Assembly (NCBI GenBank): GCA_030824555.1
Contig: JAVBXK010000078.1
Location: forward strand, 1 to 36,164
Reading direction: 5' to 3'
Source: a bacterium
GTDB lineage: Bacteria; Pseudomonadota; Gammaproteobacteria; Burkholderiales; Burkholderiaceae_C
DNA: 36,164 bases
Each line of letters begins with the position of its first letter. The first letter of the stretch is position 1. Below are positions 25,201-33,541 of the stretch, one piece after another. The notes beneath the pieces were generated by a model that saw only the letters and a program-made list of their open reading frames with translations, ran no database searches and was not told the DNA's origin. Position numbers and translations under genes: made by a program.

Positions 25201-26265
25201 TCAGTTGACCACCTGGGCCAGCTTGCCCTGCGCATACAAGTCGGTCATGGTGGCCATGCTCAGACCTTTGATTTTGCTGCCCTGTCCTTCGCAGCCAAAC
25301 TCCAGGTAGCGTTGTTTGCACACGGCCTTGGCAGCTTCGCGGGCCGGTTTGAGCCATTCGCGGGCATCGAATTTTTCGGGGTTTTCGGCCAGAAATTTGC
25401 GCACCGCGCCGGTCATGGCCAAGCGGATGTCGGTGTCGATGTTGATTTTGCGCACACCGTGCTTGATGGCTTCCTGGATTTCTTCCACGGGCACGCCGTA
25501 GGTTTCTTTCATTTTGCCGCCGTACTGGTTGATGATGGCCAGCAAGTCTTGCGGCACGCTGGAAGAGCCGTGCATCACCAGGTGGGTGTTGGGGATACGG
25601 GCGTGGATTTCTTTCACGCGGCTGATGGCCAGGATGTCGCCCGTGGGCTTGCGGCTGAACTTGTACGCGCCGTGGCTGGTGCCGATGGCAATGGCCAGCG
25701 CGTCGAGTTGCGTGGCCTTCACGAACACGGCGGCTTCTTCGGGGTCGGTCAGCATCTGGCTGTGGTCGAGTTTGCCTTCTGCGCCCACGCCGTCTTCTTC
25801 GCCTGCGTCACCGGTTTCCAGGTTGCCCAGGCAGCCCAGTTCGCCTTCCACCGTCACGCCCACTTTGTGCGCCATGGCCACCACTTGTTTGGTGACCTCG
25901 ACGTTGTAGTCGAAGTTGGAGGGGGTTTTGCCGTCGTCGCGAAGCGAGCCGTCCATCATCACCGAGCCGAAACCCAGGTCGATGGCCCCCTGGCAGATTT
26001 TGGGGCTGGTGCCGTGGTCTTGGTGCATCACCAGCGGAATGTGGGGGTAGGCTTCGCAAGCAGCCTGAATCAGGTACTTGATGAAATGCTCGCCCGCATA
26101 TTTGCGCGCGCCTGCGCTGGCTTGCAGGATGACGGGTGCACCCACCTCGTCGGCAGCGGCCATCACGGCCTGCACCTGTTCCAGGTTGTTGACGTTGAAT
26201 GCCGGAATGCCGTAGCCGTTGACCGCCGCGTGGTCAAGCAATTCGCGCATGGAAACGAGAGCCAT
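25201..26265 (-). CDS. fba: Fructose-bisphosphate aldolase, class II
   Basis: Class II (zinc) aldolase of glycolysis and gluconeogenesis, 354 residues, of the Calvin-type (type B) subgroup. It shows [29 protein letters not shown] (zinc His), [34 protein letters not shown] and [15 protein letters not shown]. Start ATG 26265 has an AGGGGA ribosome site seven bases upstream. It is transcribed in the same direction as pyk, with about 110 bp between them that contain its own likely promoter. Confidence 0.96.
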   Translation of the reverse strand: MALVSMRELLDHAAVNGYGIPAFNVNNLEQVQAVMAAADEVGAPVILQASAGARKYAGEHFIKYLIQAACEAYPHIPLVMHQDHGTSPKICQGAIDLGFGSVMMDGSLRDDGKTPSNFDYNVEVTKQVVAMAHKVGVTVEGELGCLGNLETGDAGEEDGVGAEGKLDHSQMLTDPEEAAVFVKATQLDALAIAIGTSHGAYKFSRKPTGDILAISRVKEIHARIPNTHLVMHGSSSVPQDLLAIINQYGGKMKETYGVPVEEIQEAIKHGVRKINIDTDIRLAMTGAVRKFLAENPEKFDAREWLKPAREAAKAVCKQRYLEFGCEGQGSKIKGLSMATMTDLYAQGKLAQVVN

Positions 26266-26283
26266 CAAAATCCCCTAAAAAAT

Positions 26284-26315
26284 TTGGTAACCGGTTGGTA
26301 ACTCCCGGAATTTTA
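26284..26315 (-). promoter_or_regulatory. fba leader: -10 hexamer and 11-bp-spaced direct repeat
   Basis: On the plus strand TTGGTAAC occurs twice (26284-26291 and 26295-26302), 11 bases apart, about one helical turn, with the palindrome AACCGGTT between the cores. A -10-like TAAAAT lies just upstream on the coding (minus) strand (plus 26310-26315); the -35 is weak. Direct repeats just after the -10 could form an operator for a repressor of fba. The function is inferred. Confidence 0.4.
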
Positions 26316-26372
26316 GCGAGACCTGGCTTGCGTGGGCTTGACGCACGTCAGCCACTGGCGTGGACGGAATGG

Positions 26373-27800
26373 TCAGCTGGCGCGGCAGATTTTCAGCATG
26401 TTGGTGCCGCCTGGCGCGCCCATGGGCTCACCGCAGGTGATGGCGTAGAGGTCGCCAGTTTTGATGCTGCCTTTGCCTTTGAGGCTGTCCTCGGCCTGGG
26501 CCAGGGCGGTGTCGCGGTCGCTGCTGGTGTCCATCAGCAGCGGGCGCACATTGCGGTACAGGGTCATTTTCCGTTGGCTGGCCAGCGAACCGGTCAGCGC
26601 GTAAATGGGCATGCCCACGTTGTGGCGGCTCATCCACAGCGCGGTCGAGCCCGATTCGGTCAACGCCACGATGGCCTTGGCACCCAGGTGATAGGCCGTG
26701 AACAACGCCCCCATGGCAATCGACTGGTCGATGCGTTTGAAGGTTTTACCCACGAACGACGCGTCCAGGTTGCGGTCACTGGCCTGTTCGGCCATCTGGC
26801 AGATGTTGGCCATTTCCTTCACGGTTTCAAGTGGGAACCTGCCTGCAGCGGTTTCGGCACTGAGCATCACGGCATCGGTGCCGTCCAGCACGGCATTGGC
26901 CACGTCGCTCACCTCAGCACGGGTGGGCACCGGCGCGAGGATCATCGACTCCATCATCTGCGTGGCCGTGATGGCCACTTTGTCGTGCTCTCGGGCCAGC
27001 TTGATCATGCGCTTTTGCAGCGCGGGCACGGCGGCGTTGCCGACTTCAACGGCCAGATCGCCCCGCGCCACCATGATGCCGTCGCTGACGCGCAGGATGT
27101 TTTCCAATTCGGGAATGGCTTCGGCGCGCTCGATTTTGGCAATCAGGCCAGGGCGGTGACCGTCGGAGCAGGCCACGTTGCAAAGCTGGCGGGCCAGTTC
27201 CATGTCGGTGGCGTTTTTGGGGAAGCTCACGGCCACGTAGTCGGCCTTCAGGGCCATGGCGGTGCGGATGTCGTCCATGTCCTTGGCTGTCAGCGCCGGG
27301 GCCGTCAGGCCGCCGCCTTGCTTGTTGATGCCCTTGTTGTTGGACAGTTCGCCACCCATCACCACGGTGGTGTGTACCGCTGCACCTTTGACGGCAACGA
27401 CTTTCAGTACGATCAGGCCATCGTTGAGCAACAACGTGTCGCCCGGCTTCACGTCGCGGGGCAGCTCCTTGTAGTCCAAGCCCACACCTTCGGTGTCACC
27501 GGGTTCGGTGCGGGCAGCGTCCAGCACGAAAGGGGTGCCGTTTTCAAGTTGCACCTTGCCGTTGGCAAACTTGCCCACCCGGATTTTGGGGCCCTGCAGG
27601 TCGGCCATGATGGCCACTTCGGTGCCCGCGCGCTGTGCCGCTGCCCGAACCATGTCTGCGCGGTCGATGTGGTCTTGTGCCGTGCCGTGTGAAAAATTCA
27701 GCCGTACCACGTTGACGCCCGCGCGGATCATGGCCTCCAGGATGTCGGGCTGGCTGGACGATGGGCCAAGGGTGGCAACGATTTTGGTGGCGCGAGGCAT
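26373..27800 (-). CDS. pyk: Pyruvate kinase
   Basis: Last step of glycolysis, converting PEP and ADP to pyruvate and ATP. The 475-residue protein begins MPRATKIVATLGPSS and has RLNFSHGT, IMADLQGPKIRVG, ISVSFPKN-like AVSFPKNATD, LIAKIERAEAIPEL, MVARGDLAVEVG and AITATQMMESM, all pyruvate kinase signatures, followed by the C-terminal allosteric-type domain. ATG 27800 is chosen because the 23 codons before it lack similarity to the family. Confidence 0.96.
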   Translation of the reverse strand: MPRATKIVATLGPSSSQPDILEAMIRAGVNVVRLNFSHGTAQDHIDRADMVRAAAQRAGTEVAIMADLQGPKIRVGKFANGKVQLENGTPFVLDAARTEPGDTEGVGLDYKELPRDVKPGDTLLLNDGLIVLKVVAVKGAAVHTTVVMGGELSNNKGINKQGGGLTAPALTAKDMDDIRTAMALKADYVAVSFPKNATDMELARQLCNVACSDGHRPGLIAKIERAEAIPELENILRVSDGIMVARGDLAVEVGNAAVPALQKRMIKLAREHDKVAITATQMMESMILAPVPTRAEVSDVANAVLDGTDAVMLSAETAAGRFPLETVKEMANICQMAEQASDRNLDASFVGKTFKRIDQSIAMGALFTAYHLGAKAIVALTESGSTALWMSRHNVGMPIYALTGSLASQRKMTLYRNVRPLLMDTSSDRDTALAQAEDSLKGKGSIKTGDLYAITCGEPMGAPGGTNMLKICRAS

Positions 27801-27839
27801 GGGGTGAAGTCTCCGGTTGAGGGCTGTCAGGCACACCGT

Positions 27840-27869
27840 TTGTAGCCTGTCGATGTAATTTGGTTTCAA
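27840..27869 (-). promoter_or_regulatory. Candidate sigma70 promoter of pyk
   Basis: On the minus strand TTGAAA (plus 27864-27869) and CTACAA (plus 27840-27845) are 18 bases apart, about 40 bases before the pyk ATG at 27800. Both hexamers are moderate matches in an AT-rich patch of otherwise GC-rich DNA. Confidence 0.45.
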
Positions 27870-28001
27870 TTATGGGCTGAAACAGTTACCGCTCGGGTAC
27901 CGTGAAAACGCGGGCACGGCAGGGATGTCAAAATGTGACCCAGGCCGCTTTGAGTGGCTTTGATTGCTCACGTACACAACCCCGGTTTTTGCAGGATAGC
28001 C

Positions 28002-28364
28002 ATGACCGCCACACCTTCCGATGCGACGCCTCTTCTGGACATTGACGCGCTCAATGACCTGAAAGACATGTTGGCCGAAGCCCTGACAGAGATCGCCGAT
28101 ACGTTCCTGGACGGACTCGATGCCGAGGTCGACGCCGTGGGGGCTGGCATTCTGGCGGGCGGGCCAGCCGCTCGTGCGGCAGCGCATTCGCTCAAGGGCA
28201 GTGCAGGCAACCTGGGTGGACGCGCATTGGCTCTGCAGGCGTCTGCCATTGAAAAGGCCGCTGTGGATGGTGACCTGGCGCGCTGCCAGGCGCTGTTCCC
28301 GGCGTTGCAGGCACTGGCCGGGCAAACCCGCGACGCGTTGAGGGCCTACTTGGCACAGCCCTGA
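28002..28364 (+). CDS. Histidine phosphotransfer (Hpt) domain protein
   Basis: A stand-alone 120-residue Hpt protein, a relay for phosphate between histidine kinases and response regulators. The phosphorylation site HSLKGSAGNLG is clear, with His62. The rest is the expected four-helix bundle (DALNDLKDMLAEALTEIADT at the start). ATG 28002 follows a good AGGA ribosome site. It is convergent with the REC-GGDEF-EAL gene; a role in phosphorylating that receiver is a reasonable inference. Between the two stops, hairpins CAACC/GGTTG and CCCCC/GGGGG (about 28397-28431) may end both transcripts. Confidence 0.88.
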   Translation: MTATPSDATPLLDIDALNDLKDMLAEALTEIADTFLDGLDAEVDAVGAGILAGGPAARAAAHSLKGSAGNLGGRALALQASAIEKAAVDGDLARCQALFPALQALAGQTRDALRAYLAQP

Positions 28365-28477
28365 TTCGGCGGCAGACGGTGACCAGAGAGCGCCCTCAAC
28401 CCTGGTTGTGCCAGGTCCCCCGAAGAGGGGGCACCGTTCTTGGGGCGGCCCGGCGAACGACTTGAGCTTGAGCCCGG

Positions 28478-30568
28478 TCACTCGCCCGGTGTGTGTCGGA
28501 AATGCGTCACCATGGCCACCAGCTGGTCCTTGGGCAGTGGCTTGCTGATGAAGTAACCTTGAATTTCACTGGCTCCCAGTGCCTCCATGAAGTCGCACTG
28601 GCGCTGGGTTTCCACCCCTTCTGCGATGGTGGTCAATTGCAGTGACTGGGCAATGGCCGTGATGGCCCGGATGACCGCACGGTCGGTTTCGGTTTCGGTC
28701 ACGCGCATCACGAAGGCACGGTCGATCTTGATGGTGTCGATCGGGAAGCGCAGCAGGTATTCCAGCGACGAGTGGCCGATGCCGAAGTCGTCGATGGCCA
28801 CCTTGAAGCCCCCGCTGCGCAGCTTGTTGAGCAGCTCGATGGCCCGGTCCGGGTCCTGCATGGCCAGGCTTTCCGTGATTTCCAATTCGATCAGGCTGGG
28901 CTCGACACCGCTGCGCTGCACGGCATCGACAATCAGGTCGTACAGGTCATTCGCCATGAACTGCCGAGGCGACAGGTTGATGGCCACCCGCAGTGGCATG
29001 CCCGCATCGGCCCATTCCTTGGCCTGGCGGCACGCTTCGCGCAGCACCCATGCGCCCACTTCGTGGATCAAGCCCATGTCTTCCAGCAGTGGGATGAATT
29101 GGACCGGTGGCACGGTGCCGCGTGTGGGGTGCTTCCAGCGCAAAAGCGACTCTACTCCTACGATGCGGCTGCCGCGCAATGCCATTTGGGGCTGGTAATG
29201 CAGCTCGAACTGGTTGTTTTGCAAGGCACGACGCAGGTCGAGTTCGACGTCAAGCGACGCAAAGTGACGTGAACCGGTGGTGGTGCCGTCGTATTTGCTG
29301 GCTTTGAAGCCTTGCGCTCGCGCGTGGAGTTGGGCATCTTTGGCCAGGGTGAGCAGTTGCTCTGACTCGTTGCCATTGAGCGGATGCATGGCTGACCCTG
29401 CGCACGCGGATACGAACACCTCCTGCCCGTTGATGGCAAACGGCACATCCAGCGATTGCAGGATGCGCACCAGCTTGTCGTCAGTGTCGGCTTCGTTGCG
29501 GCCACGCAAGGCCAGGGCGAATTCGTCGCCGCCGACCCGGGCCAGGCCCACCACGCCAGTGGTGGCGCTTTTCAGGCGCTGCGCCACTTGCACCAGGAGC
29601 GCATCGCCCGCCAGCTCGCCCAGGGCTTCGTTGACGCGGTGAAAGCGCGCCAGGTCGATCCAGCTGACCAGCAGCACGTCGGTGCCGAGTTCGTTTTCAG
29701 TGATGGCCTCACGCACCTGCCTGACGAACATGCGGCGGTTGGCCAGCCCGGTCAGTTCGTCGTGCAGGGCCAGGTAATCGACCATGGCCTGCGTGCGGCG
29801 CGAATCGGTCACGTTCTGGAACGCGCCGAACACCCTGGCCTGCTGGCGCTGGGCGTTGTCTTCGCCCCACTCGCCGGTCATGGTGATGATGCGCTCTGAT
29901 GCTGTGGCGCGGTCGTGCAGGCGGAACTCGAGGTCGAGCCGGTCACCCGCTGCGGCCATGGCGCGGAATGTTTGCTGCACACGCAGGCGGTCAGAGGGGT
30001 GAATGAGCGCGAGCAACTGGTCCAGGTGGCCGGGTGGCGATGTAGGCAGCCCCAGCAACCCAGCGCCGTCTTCCGACCACTCCATGGCGTCGGTCTTGCT
30101 GTCCCAGTCCCAGAAGCCCAGGCCCGCGATGCGTCGGGCTGAGGCCTGGCGCTGGCGGGTGCTGCGCACCTCGCGGTTCAGCTCGCTGCTGCGCAGTGCG
30201 TAGCGCACACGTTGTGCCAGCAGCGGAAAGTTGATGGGTTTGGTGATGAAGTCGGTGGCGCCGGCCATGAAGGCGCTTTCAATCGACTCCAGGTCTTCGC
30301 TGCCCGTCAGCATGATGATGGGGGTGCCATCGGCATCGACCTTGCGGATTTCGGTGCAGGCACCGAAGCCGTCCAGCTCGGGCATCTGCACGTCCATCAG
30401 CACCAGATCAGGGCGGTGCGCCAGGAATGCCTTGACACCCTCGACACCGTTCTCGGCCACCAGCACTTTGTAGCCCTGCTTGCCCAGCACGGCCTGCACC
30501 AACCGCCGTGTGGTGGGGTCGTCGTCAACGGCCAACAGGGTCAGCGAAGCGGGGCTGTGCGGGGTCAC
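28478..30568 (-). CDS. Response regulator with REC, PAS, GGDEF and EAL domains
   Basis: A 696-residue bifunctional c-di-GMP regulator. REC: residues 9-125, with acidic cluster DDD15-17, phosphoacceptor Asp59 (LVLMDVQMPELDG) and Lys110. A PAS domain follows (about 145-260). GGDEF domain about 262-430: the motif VGGDEF is intact (346-350), but the substrate loop reads RVNEALGELAGD instead of the usual INDxxGHxxGD. EAL domain about 440-690: EAL appears as ESL (473-475), and the catalytic residues are kept in NLSPRQF, EITESL, DDFGIGHSS, IKIDRAFV and AEGVET. Phosphodiesterase activity is therefore likely; cyclase activity is less certain. Start is GTG 30568. The nearby Hpt protein may feed the REC domain. 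Confidence 0.92.
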   Translation of the reverse strand: MTPHSPASLTLLAVDDDPTTRRLVQAVLGKQGYKVLVAENGVEGVKAFLAHRPDLVLMDVQMPELDGFGACTEIRKVDADGTPIIMLTGSEDLESIESAFMAGATDFITKPINFPLLAQRVRYALRSSELNREVRSTRQRQASARRIAGLGFWDWDSKTDAMEWSEDGAGLLGLPTSPPGHLDQLLALIHPSDRLRVQQTFRAMAAAGDRLDLEFRLHDRATASERIITMTGEWGEDNAQRQQARVFGAFQNVTDSRRTQAMVDYLALHDELTGLANRRMFVRQVREAITENELGTDVLLVSWIDLARFHRVNEALGELAGDALLVQVAQRLKSATTGVVGLARVGGDEFALALRGRNEADTDDKLVRILQSLDVPFAINGQEVFVSACAGSAMHPLNGNESEQLLTLAKDAQLHARAQGFKASKYDGTTTGSRHFASLDVELDLRRALQNNQFELHYQPQMALRGSRIVGVESLLRWKHPTRGTVPPVQFIPLLEDMGLIHEVGAWVLREACRQAKEWADAGMPLRVAINLSPRQFMANDLYDLIVDAVQRSGVEPSLIELEITESLAMQDPDRAIELLNKLRSGGFKVAIDDFGIGHSSLEYLLRFPIDTIKIDRAFVMRVTETETDRAVIRAITAIAQSLQLTTIAEGVETQRQCDFMEALGASEIQGYFISKPLPKDQLVAMVTHFRHTPGE

Positions 30569-30664
30569 GGGGGGCTTTCTTGCAGATAGGCGTACTTGGA
30601 TTTCAAACCATTGTAGGCACTGCTCGGGCTGATCAGTCAGGTTCGTGGGACCTGTGCCGACAGG

Positions 30665-31372
30665 TCACACGGGTATGCCAGATGGTTGGCGTGGTGGCGG
30701 CCGCCACGTCAGCGTGTGCACGACTGCTGCGGTGGCCCAGCACAGCCAGGCTGTCCACAGGGTGTGGCTGAAGAAATGTGCGCCGCGCGCCTGCTGTGCC
30801 CAACCCAGCACCATGCCGACCAGCAGCACGGCCGCCCAGGCCCATGCCCCGGCACGGGGTGACACAGCCTGAAGCCAAACGGCCAGCGCCACGAACGCAA
30901 AGCCGGTGGAGGCGTGCCCGGCCGGGAAGCAGTGCCCACCGCCGCCGTCACGCACGCCCCAGGCCCAGTGCGACACGTGTTGCGCGGTGCCACCGAAGGC
31001 CGTGAGGTCCCACGGGCAGCTGGTTCGGCTGACCCCTTTGATGGCCACCACCACCAGCAAGGCGAGCAGCACGGTTCCCACCATCCATGCGCGTTCGCGG
31101 CGGCTCAGGTGCTTGAGTGCGCCCACCGGCCACCAGATGCATGCCGTCAGCAGGGCCAGCACCACCCAGCCGAGCTTGCGAGCGCCTTCGTGCAGCCAGG
31201 CTGACAGGAACGGGTGGTGTTGCAGGGGGAACCCGTCTGCCGTGCCGAACCAATGCGCCAGTGGCAGGTCCAGCCCGCTGGCATCCCACAGCCACAACAG
31301 TGGCAGCACCGCACAGACACCTGCAAGTTTTTTCCAGCGTTGGCGCAGTACAGCGGGATGTGATTCATGCAT
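30665..31372 (-). CDS. PAP2-family membrane phosphatase
   Basis: A 235-residue inner-membrane PAP2 (acid phosphatase superfamily) protein with several hydrophobic helices. The three catalytic blocks are KGVSRTSCPWDL (variant of KxxxxxxRP), FPAGHASTGF (the PSGH block, with the active-site His) and ARGAHFFSHTLWTAW (the SRxxxxxH block). Substrates of the family are lipid phosphates, such as undecaprenyl pyrophosphate, phosphatidic acid or lipid A phosphate. It lies 50 bases after eptA and is probably co-transcribed, which favours lipid A or a related lipid phosphate. ATG 31372 is chosen; a GAAGG ribosome site eight bases upstream belongs to a repeat element. Confidence 0.88.
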   Translation of the reverse strand: MHESHPAVLRQRWKKLAGVCAVLPLLWLWDASGLDLPLAHWFGTADGFPLQHHPFLSAWLHEGARKLGWVVLALLTACIWWPVGALKHLSRRERAWMVGTVLLALLVVVAIKGVSRTSCPWDLTAFGGTAQHVSHWAWGVRDGGGGHCFPAGHASTGFAFVALAVWLQAVSPRAGAWAWAAVLLVGMVLGWAQQARGAHFFSHTLWTAWLCWATAAVVHTLTWRPPPRQPSGIPV

Positions 31373-31420
31373 AAAAATGCCTTCACCGCTTGTTTGACGG
31401 TTGTTATTTGCTATCAATGT
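31366..31420 (-). repeat. TAGC-N18-AAGCG element in the eptA-PAP2 gap
   Basis: On the minus strand TAGC (31413-31410) and AAGCG (31391-31387) are 18 bases apart, followed by GTGAAGGC and TTTTT running into the PAP2 start codon. The GAAGG of the element is in the right place to be the ribosome site of the PAP2 gene. It fills nearly the whole 50-base gap between the eptA stop and the PAP2 start. Confidence 0.78.
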
Positions 31421-31422
31421 GA

Positions 31423-33090
31423 TCACTGTTTGGGTTGTCGACAGGTCCGGTAGGCATCGAGTGTGGGCTGGTACACGCTGGTTTGCACGTCCATCAACCC
31501 CAACACGCTGTGGAACAGGTTGTCGTGGCTCATGGCCAGGTCGGTCTGTTTGGCCAGGCAAGCGGGGTTGAGTGCCAGCCGTTGTTGCATGGCGGGCGAC
31601 AGCCAGGTCACCCAGGGCACGTGCTTCTGTTCTTGCGGGGCCAGCGCATAGGGCAGGCCATGCAGGTACAGGTTGTTTTCACCCAGCGATTCGCCGTGGT
31701 CGGACACATACAGCAGCGACGTGTCGGCCTGCTGGGCCCCCAGCCAGGCCACGGCATCGGCCAGGAAGCGGTCTGTGTAGCGCAACGAGTTGTCGTAGGC
31801 GTTGATCACGGCTTCCTGTGAGCAGCTTTGCAGCGCCGTGCTGGTGCATTCAGGTTGGAAGGCCTTCAGGCTGTCTGGCGACCGCTTGTAATAGGCTGGC
31901 CCGTGGCTGCCCATCTGGTGCATCACCACCACGGTGCCACGGGCGCGGCGTTCGGCGCTCAGGCCGTCGAGTTGCGACTTCAGTTCTTTGAGCATGATGC
32001 CGTCCAGGCACTCGCCATCGGTGCACAGCGCGGGGTCGGTCAGGTCGCGGGTGACGGTGTTGGGCACCCGGTCGCACACGCCTTTGCAGCCAGACTGGTT
32101 GTCCAGCCACACCACGGCCAACCCGGCGTGCTGCAGCACGTCGAGCAGGTTTTCGAAGCGACCGGATTTGCTTTCATGCACCTCTTTGCCATGGTGCGAG
32201 AACATGCACGGCACAGATGCCTGCGTGTTGGTGCCGCACGAGCGGACGTTGCCGAACCACACGAGGTTGCCTGCTTTGGCCAGCGCCTGAAGCTGCGGGT
32301 TGGTGTCGCGGCCGTAACCGGCCAGTGAAAAGTTGGCCGCCCGGGCCGTTTCACCTACTACCAGAATCAGCATGGGTGGGCGCTTCTGGTCGGCATAGCT
32401 GGGGCCCGGCTTGGCATCGGTGCCAATGGCCTGCAGCGGTTGCTGCGCGCGCGGCACGGCATCGGCCACCAGGCGGCCCAGCGCGTAGACGCTGTTGAGT
32501 GGGTTGATGCGGTAACGCACGTCTTTGTGGTTGCGCATGATGGACGCGAAGTCCTGAAATATCAGGAACAGCGACAGCGCGGCCACCACAAGGGCCACGC
32601 CCAGCGTGGCCAGGTTCTGCGTCACCCGCCGCACCCAGCTGAGCGGCTGCAACGGGGTGGTGGGTTGGCGCAACAGCCACCAGGCAGGTGCGATGCCCAC
32701 GGCCAGCATCGTGACGGCAAACCCCACCGACATCAGGTCTGCAGCTTCTTTCGGGTCGGTGTGCAGCACGTTGAGCAGCATGCTGCTGTCGATGACCACC
32801 GAGTACGCCAGCATGAAATGCGTGGCACTGGCCGCACTGAGCAGCAGGAACACGGCCACCGGCTTGAGCACCCTGGGCCATGCCAGCAGCGCCAGCAAAG
32901 CGGTCAGGATGGCTGCAACGAACGTGCCGAAGCCCAGCATGAACAGCGTGCCGCGCAGGCCGGTCACTTCGGGCAGCGCGTTCAGCGCTTTCCACAAAGC
33001 GATGTTGCCCACGACGGCCAGCCAGGTAGCGGTGACCGTGGCCAGCAGCCACAAGGGCCAGGGGCTGCGGTTGGCAGAGAAAAAGCTCAT
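31423..33090 (-). CDS. eptA: Phosphoethanolamine--lipid A transferase
   Basis: EptA (PmrC) adds phosphoethanolamine to lipid A phosphates at the periplasmic face of the inner membrane, lowering negative charge and affinity for polymyxin and other cationic peptides. The first ~180 residues hold five membrane segments. The periplasmic sulfatase-fold domain follows, with VVGETARAANFSLAGYGRDT (metal Glu247), SCGTNTQASVPCMFS (catalytic Thr in the 287-289 pair), DNQSGCKGVCDR, and VSDHGESLGENNLYLHG (metal Asp/His). Length 555 is standard. It is followed by a PAP2 gene and preceded by a PmrA-like box. This is an intrinsic chromosomal form, not a plasmid mcr gene by context. Confidence 0.95.
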   Translation of the reverse strand: MSFFSANRSPWPLWLLATVTATWLAVVGNIALWKALNALPEVTGLRGTLFMLGFGTFVAAILTALLALLAWPRVLKPVAVFLLLSAASATHFMLAYSVVIDSSMLLNVLHTDPKEAADLMSVGFAVTMLAVGIAPAWWLLRQPTTPLQPLSWVRRVTQNLATLGVALVVAALSLFLIFQDFASIMRNHKDVRYRINPLNSVYALGRLVADAVPRAQQPLQAIGTDAKPGPSYADQKRPPMLILVVGETARAANFSLAGYGRDTNPQLQALAKAGNLVWFGNVRSCGTNTQASVPCMFSHHGKEVHESKSGRFENLLDVLQHAGLAVVWLDNQSGCKGVCDRVPNTVTRDLTDPALCTDGECLDGIMLKELKSQLDGLSAERRARGTVVVMHQMGSHGPAYYKRSPDSLKAFQPECTSTALQSCSQEAVINAYDNSLRYTDRFLADAVAWLGAQQADTSLLYVSDHGESLGENNLYLHGLPYALAPQEQKHVPWVTWLSPAMQQRLALNPACLAKQTDLAMSHDNLFHSVLGLMDVQTSVYQPTLDAYRTCRQPKQ

Positions 33091-33171
33091 GTGCAGGGAT
33101 CCCGCTCGCAGGCAGGTGTGTGTGACGTGATGGGCAAAACCGTGGGTTGCGACCGACGGTAGCAGTCTTGT

Positions 33172-33188
33172 GTTAACCCAGTCTTAAG
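33172..33188 (-). promoter_or_regulatory. PmrA (BasR)-like box upstream of eptA
   Basis: The minus strand reads CTTAAG-ACTGG-GTTAAC: two TTAA half-sites with an 11-base period, close to the PmrA consensus YTTAAK-N5-YTTAAK. It lies about 80 bases before the eptA ATG and close to the azlD stop. PmrAB control of eptA is well known in enterobacteria; its use here is inferred. No pmrAB genes are in the window. Confidence 0.5.
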
Positions 33189-33199
33189 TGAGCAGGGCC

Positions 33200-33541
33200 T
33201 CACAACCCCCAACCCAGCCCTAAGCGCAGCGCCAGGTAAATGGCCATGCCGATGACGATGGTGCCCAGCACATCCTTGCGCCAGAAGAACCACGCTGCAC
33301 CGGCCGCTACCGCGAACAGTCGGGGCTCCTGCCAGGTATGGATCAGCGCGCCCTGCGTCATCACCACCTCGGGGATGACGACCGCGCCCAGCGCCGCGAT
33401 GGGTGCATATTGCAAGCCGCGCTGCGCCCAGTGCGGCAGTGTCCATGGTTTGTCTGACAGGAAAAACAGGCACCGCGTGAGCACGGTGACCCCCGCGAGC
33501 AGCACGATGGTGAACAGCGTCCAGGCGTCCGTTTCAGTCAT
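33200..33541 (-). CDS. azlD: AzlD-family branched-chain amino acid exporter small subunit
   Basis: A 113-residue, four-helix membrane protein of the AzlD/YgaH family, the small partner of AzlC in exporting branched-chain amino acids and analogues. Signatures are the opening LFTIVLLAGVTVLTRCLFFL and YAPIAALGAVVIPEVV. The ATG at 33541 lies eight bases inside the end of azlC, so translation is coupled. Confidence 0.9.
   Translation of the reverse strand: MTETDAWTLFTIVLLAGVTVLTRCLFFLSDKPWTLPHWAQRGLQYAPIAALGAVVIPEVVMTQGALIHTWQEPRLFAVAAGAAWFFWRKDVLGTIVIGMAIYLALRLGLGWGL

Noticed and set aside
25132-26301. Open frame opposite fba
   Set aside because: Phe/His/Gly-rich antisense shadow of a clear aldolase gene, running through the terminator.
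26295-27692. Open frame of about 460 codons opposite pyk
   Set aside because: Antisense shadow of a clear pyruvate kinase gene.
28397-28431. CCCCC-GAAGA-GGGGG hairpin, with look-alikes near 478-500 and 14448-14470, as a second dispersed repeat family
   Set aside because: The shared part is short and GC-rich, so chance similarity in such DNA is likely; kept only as a possible transcript-end hairpin.
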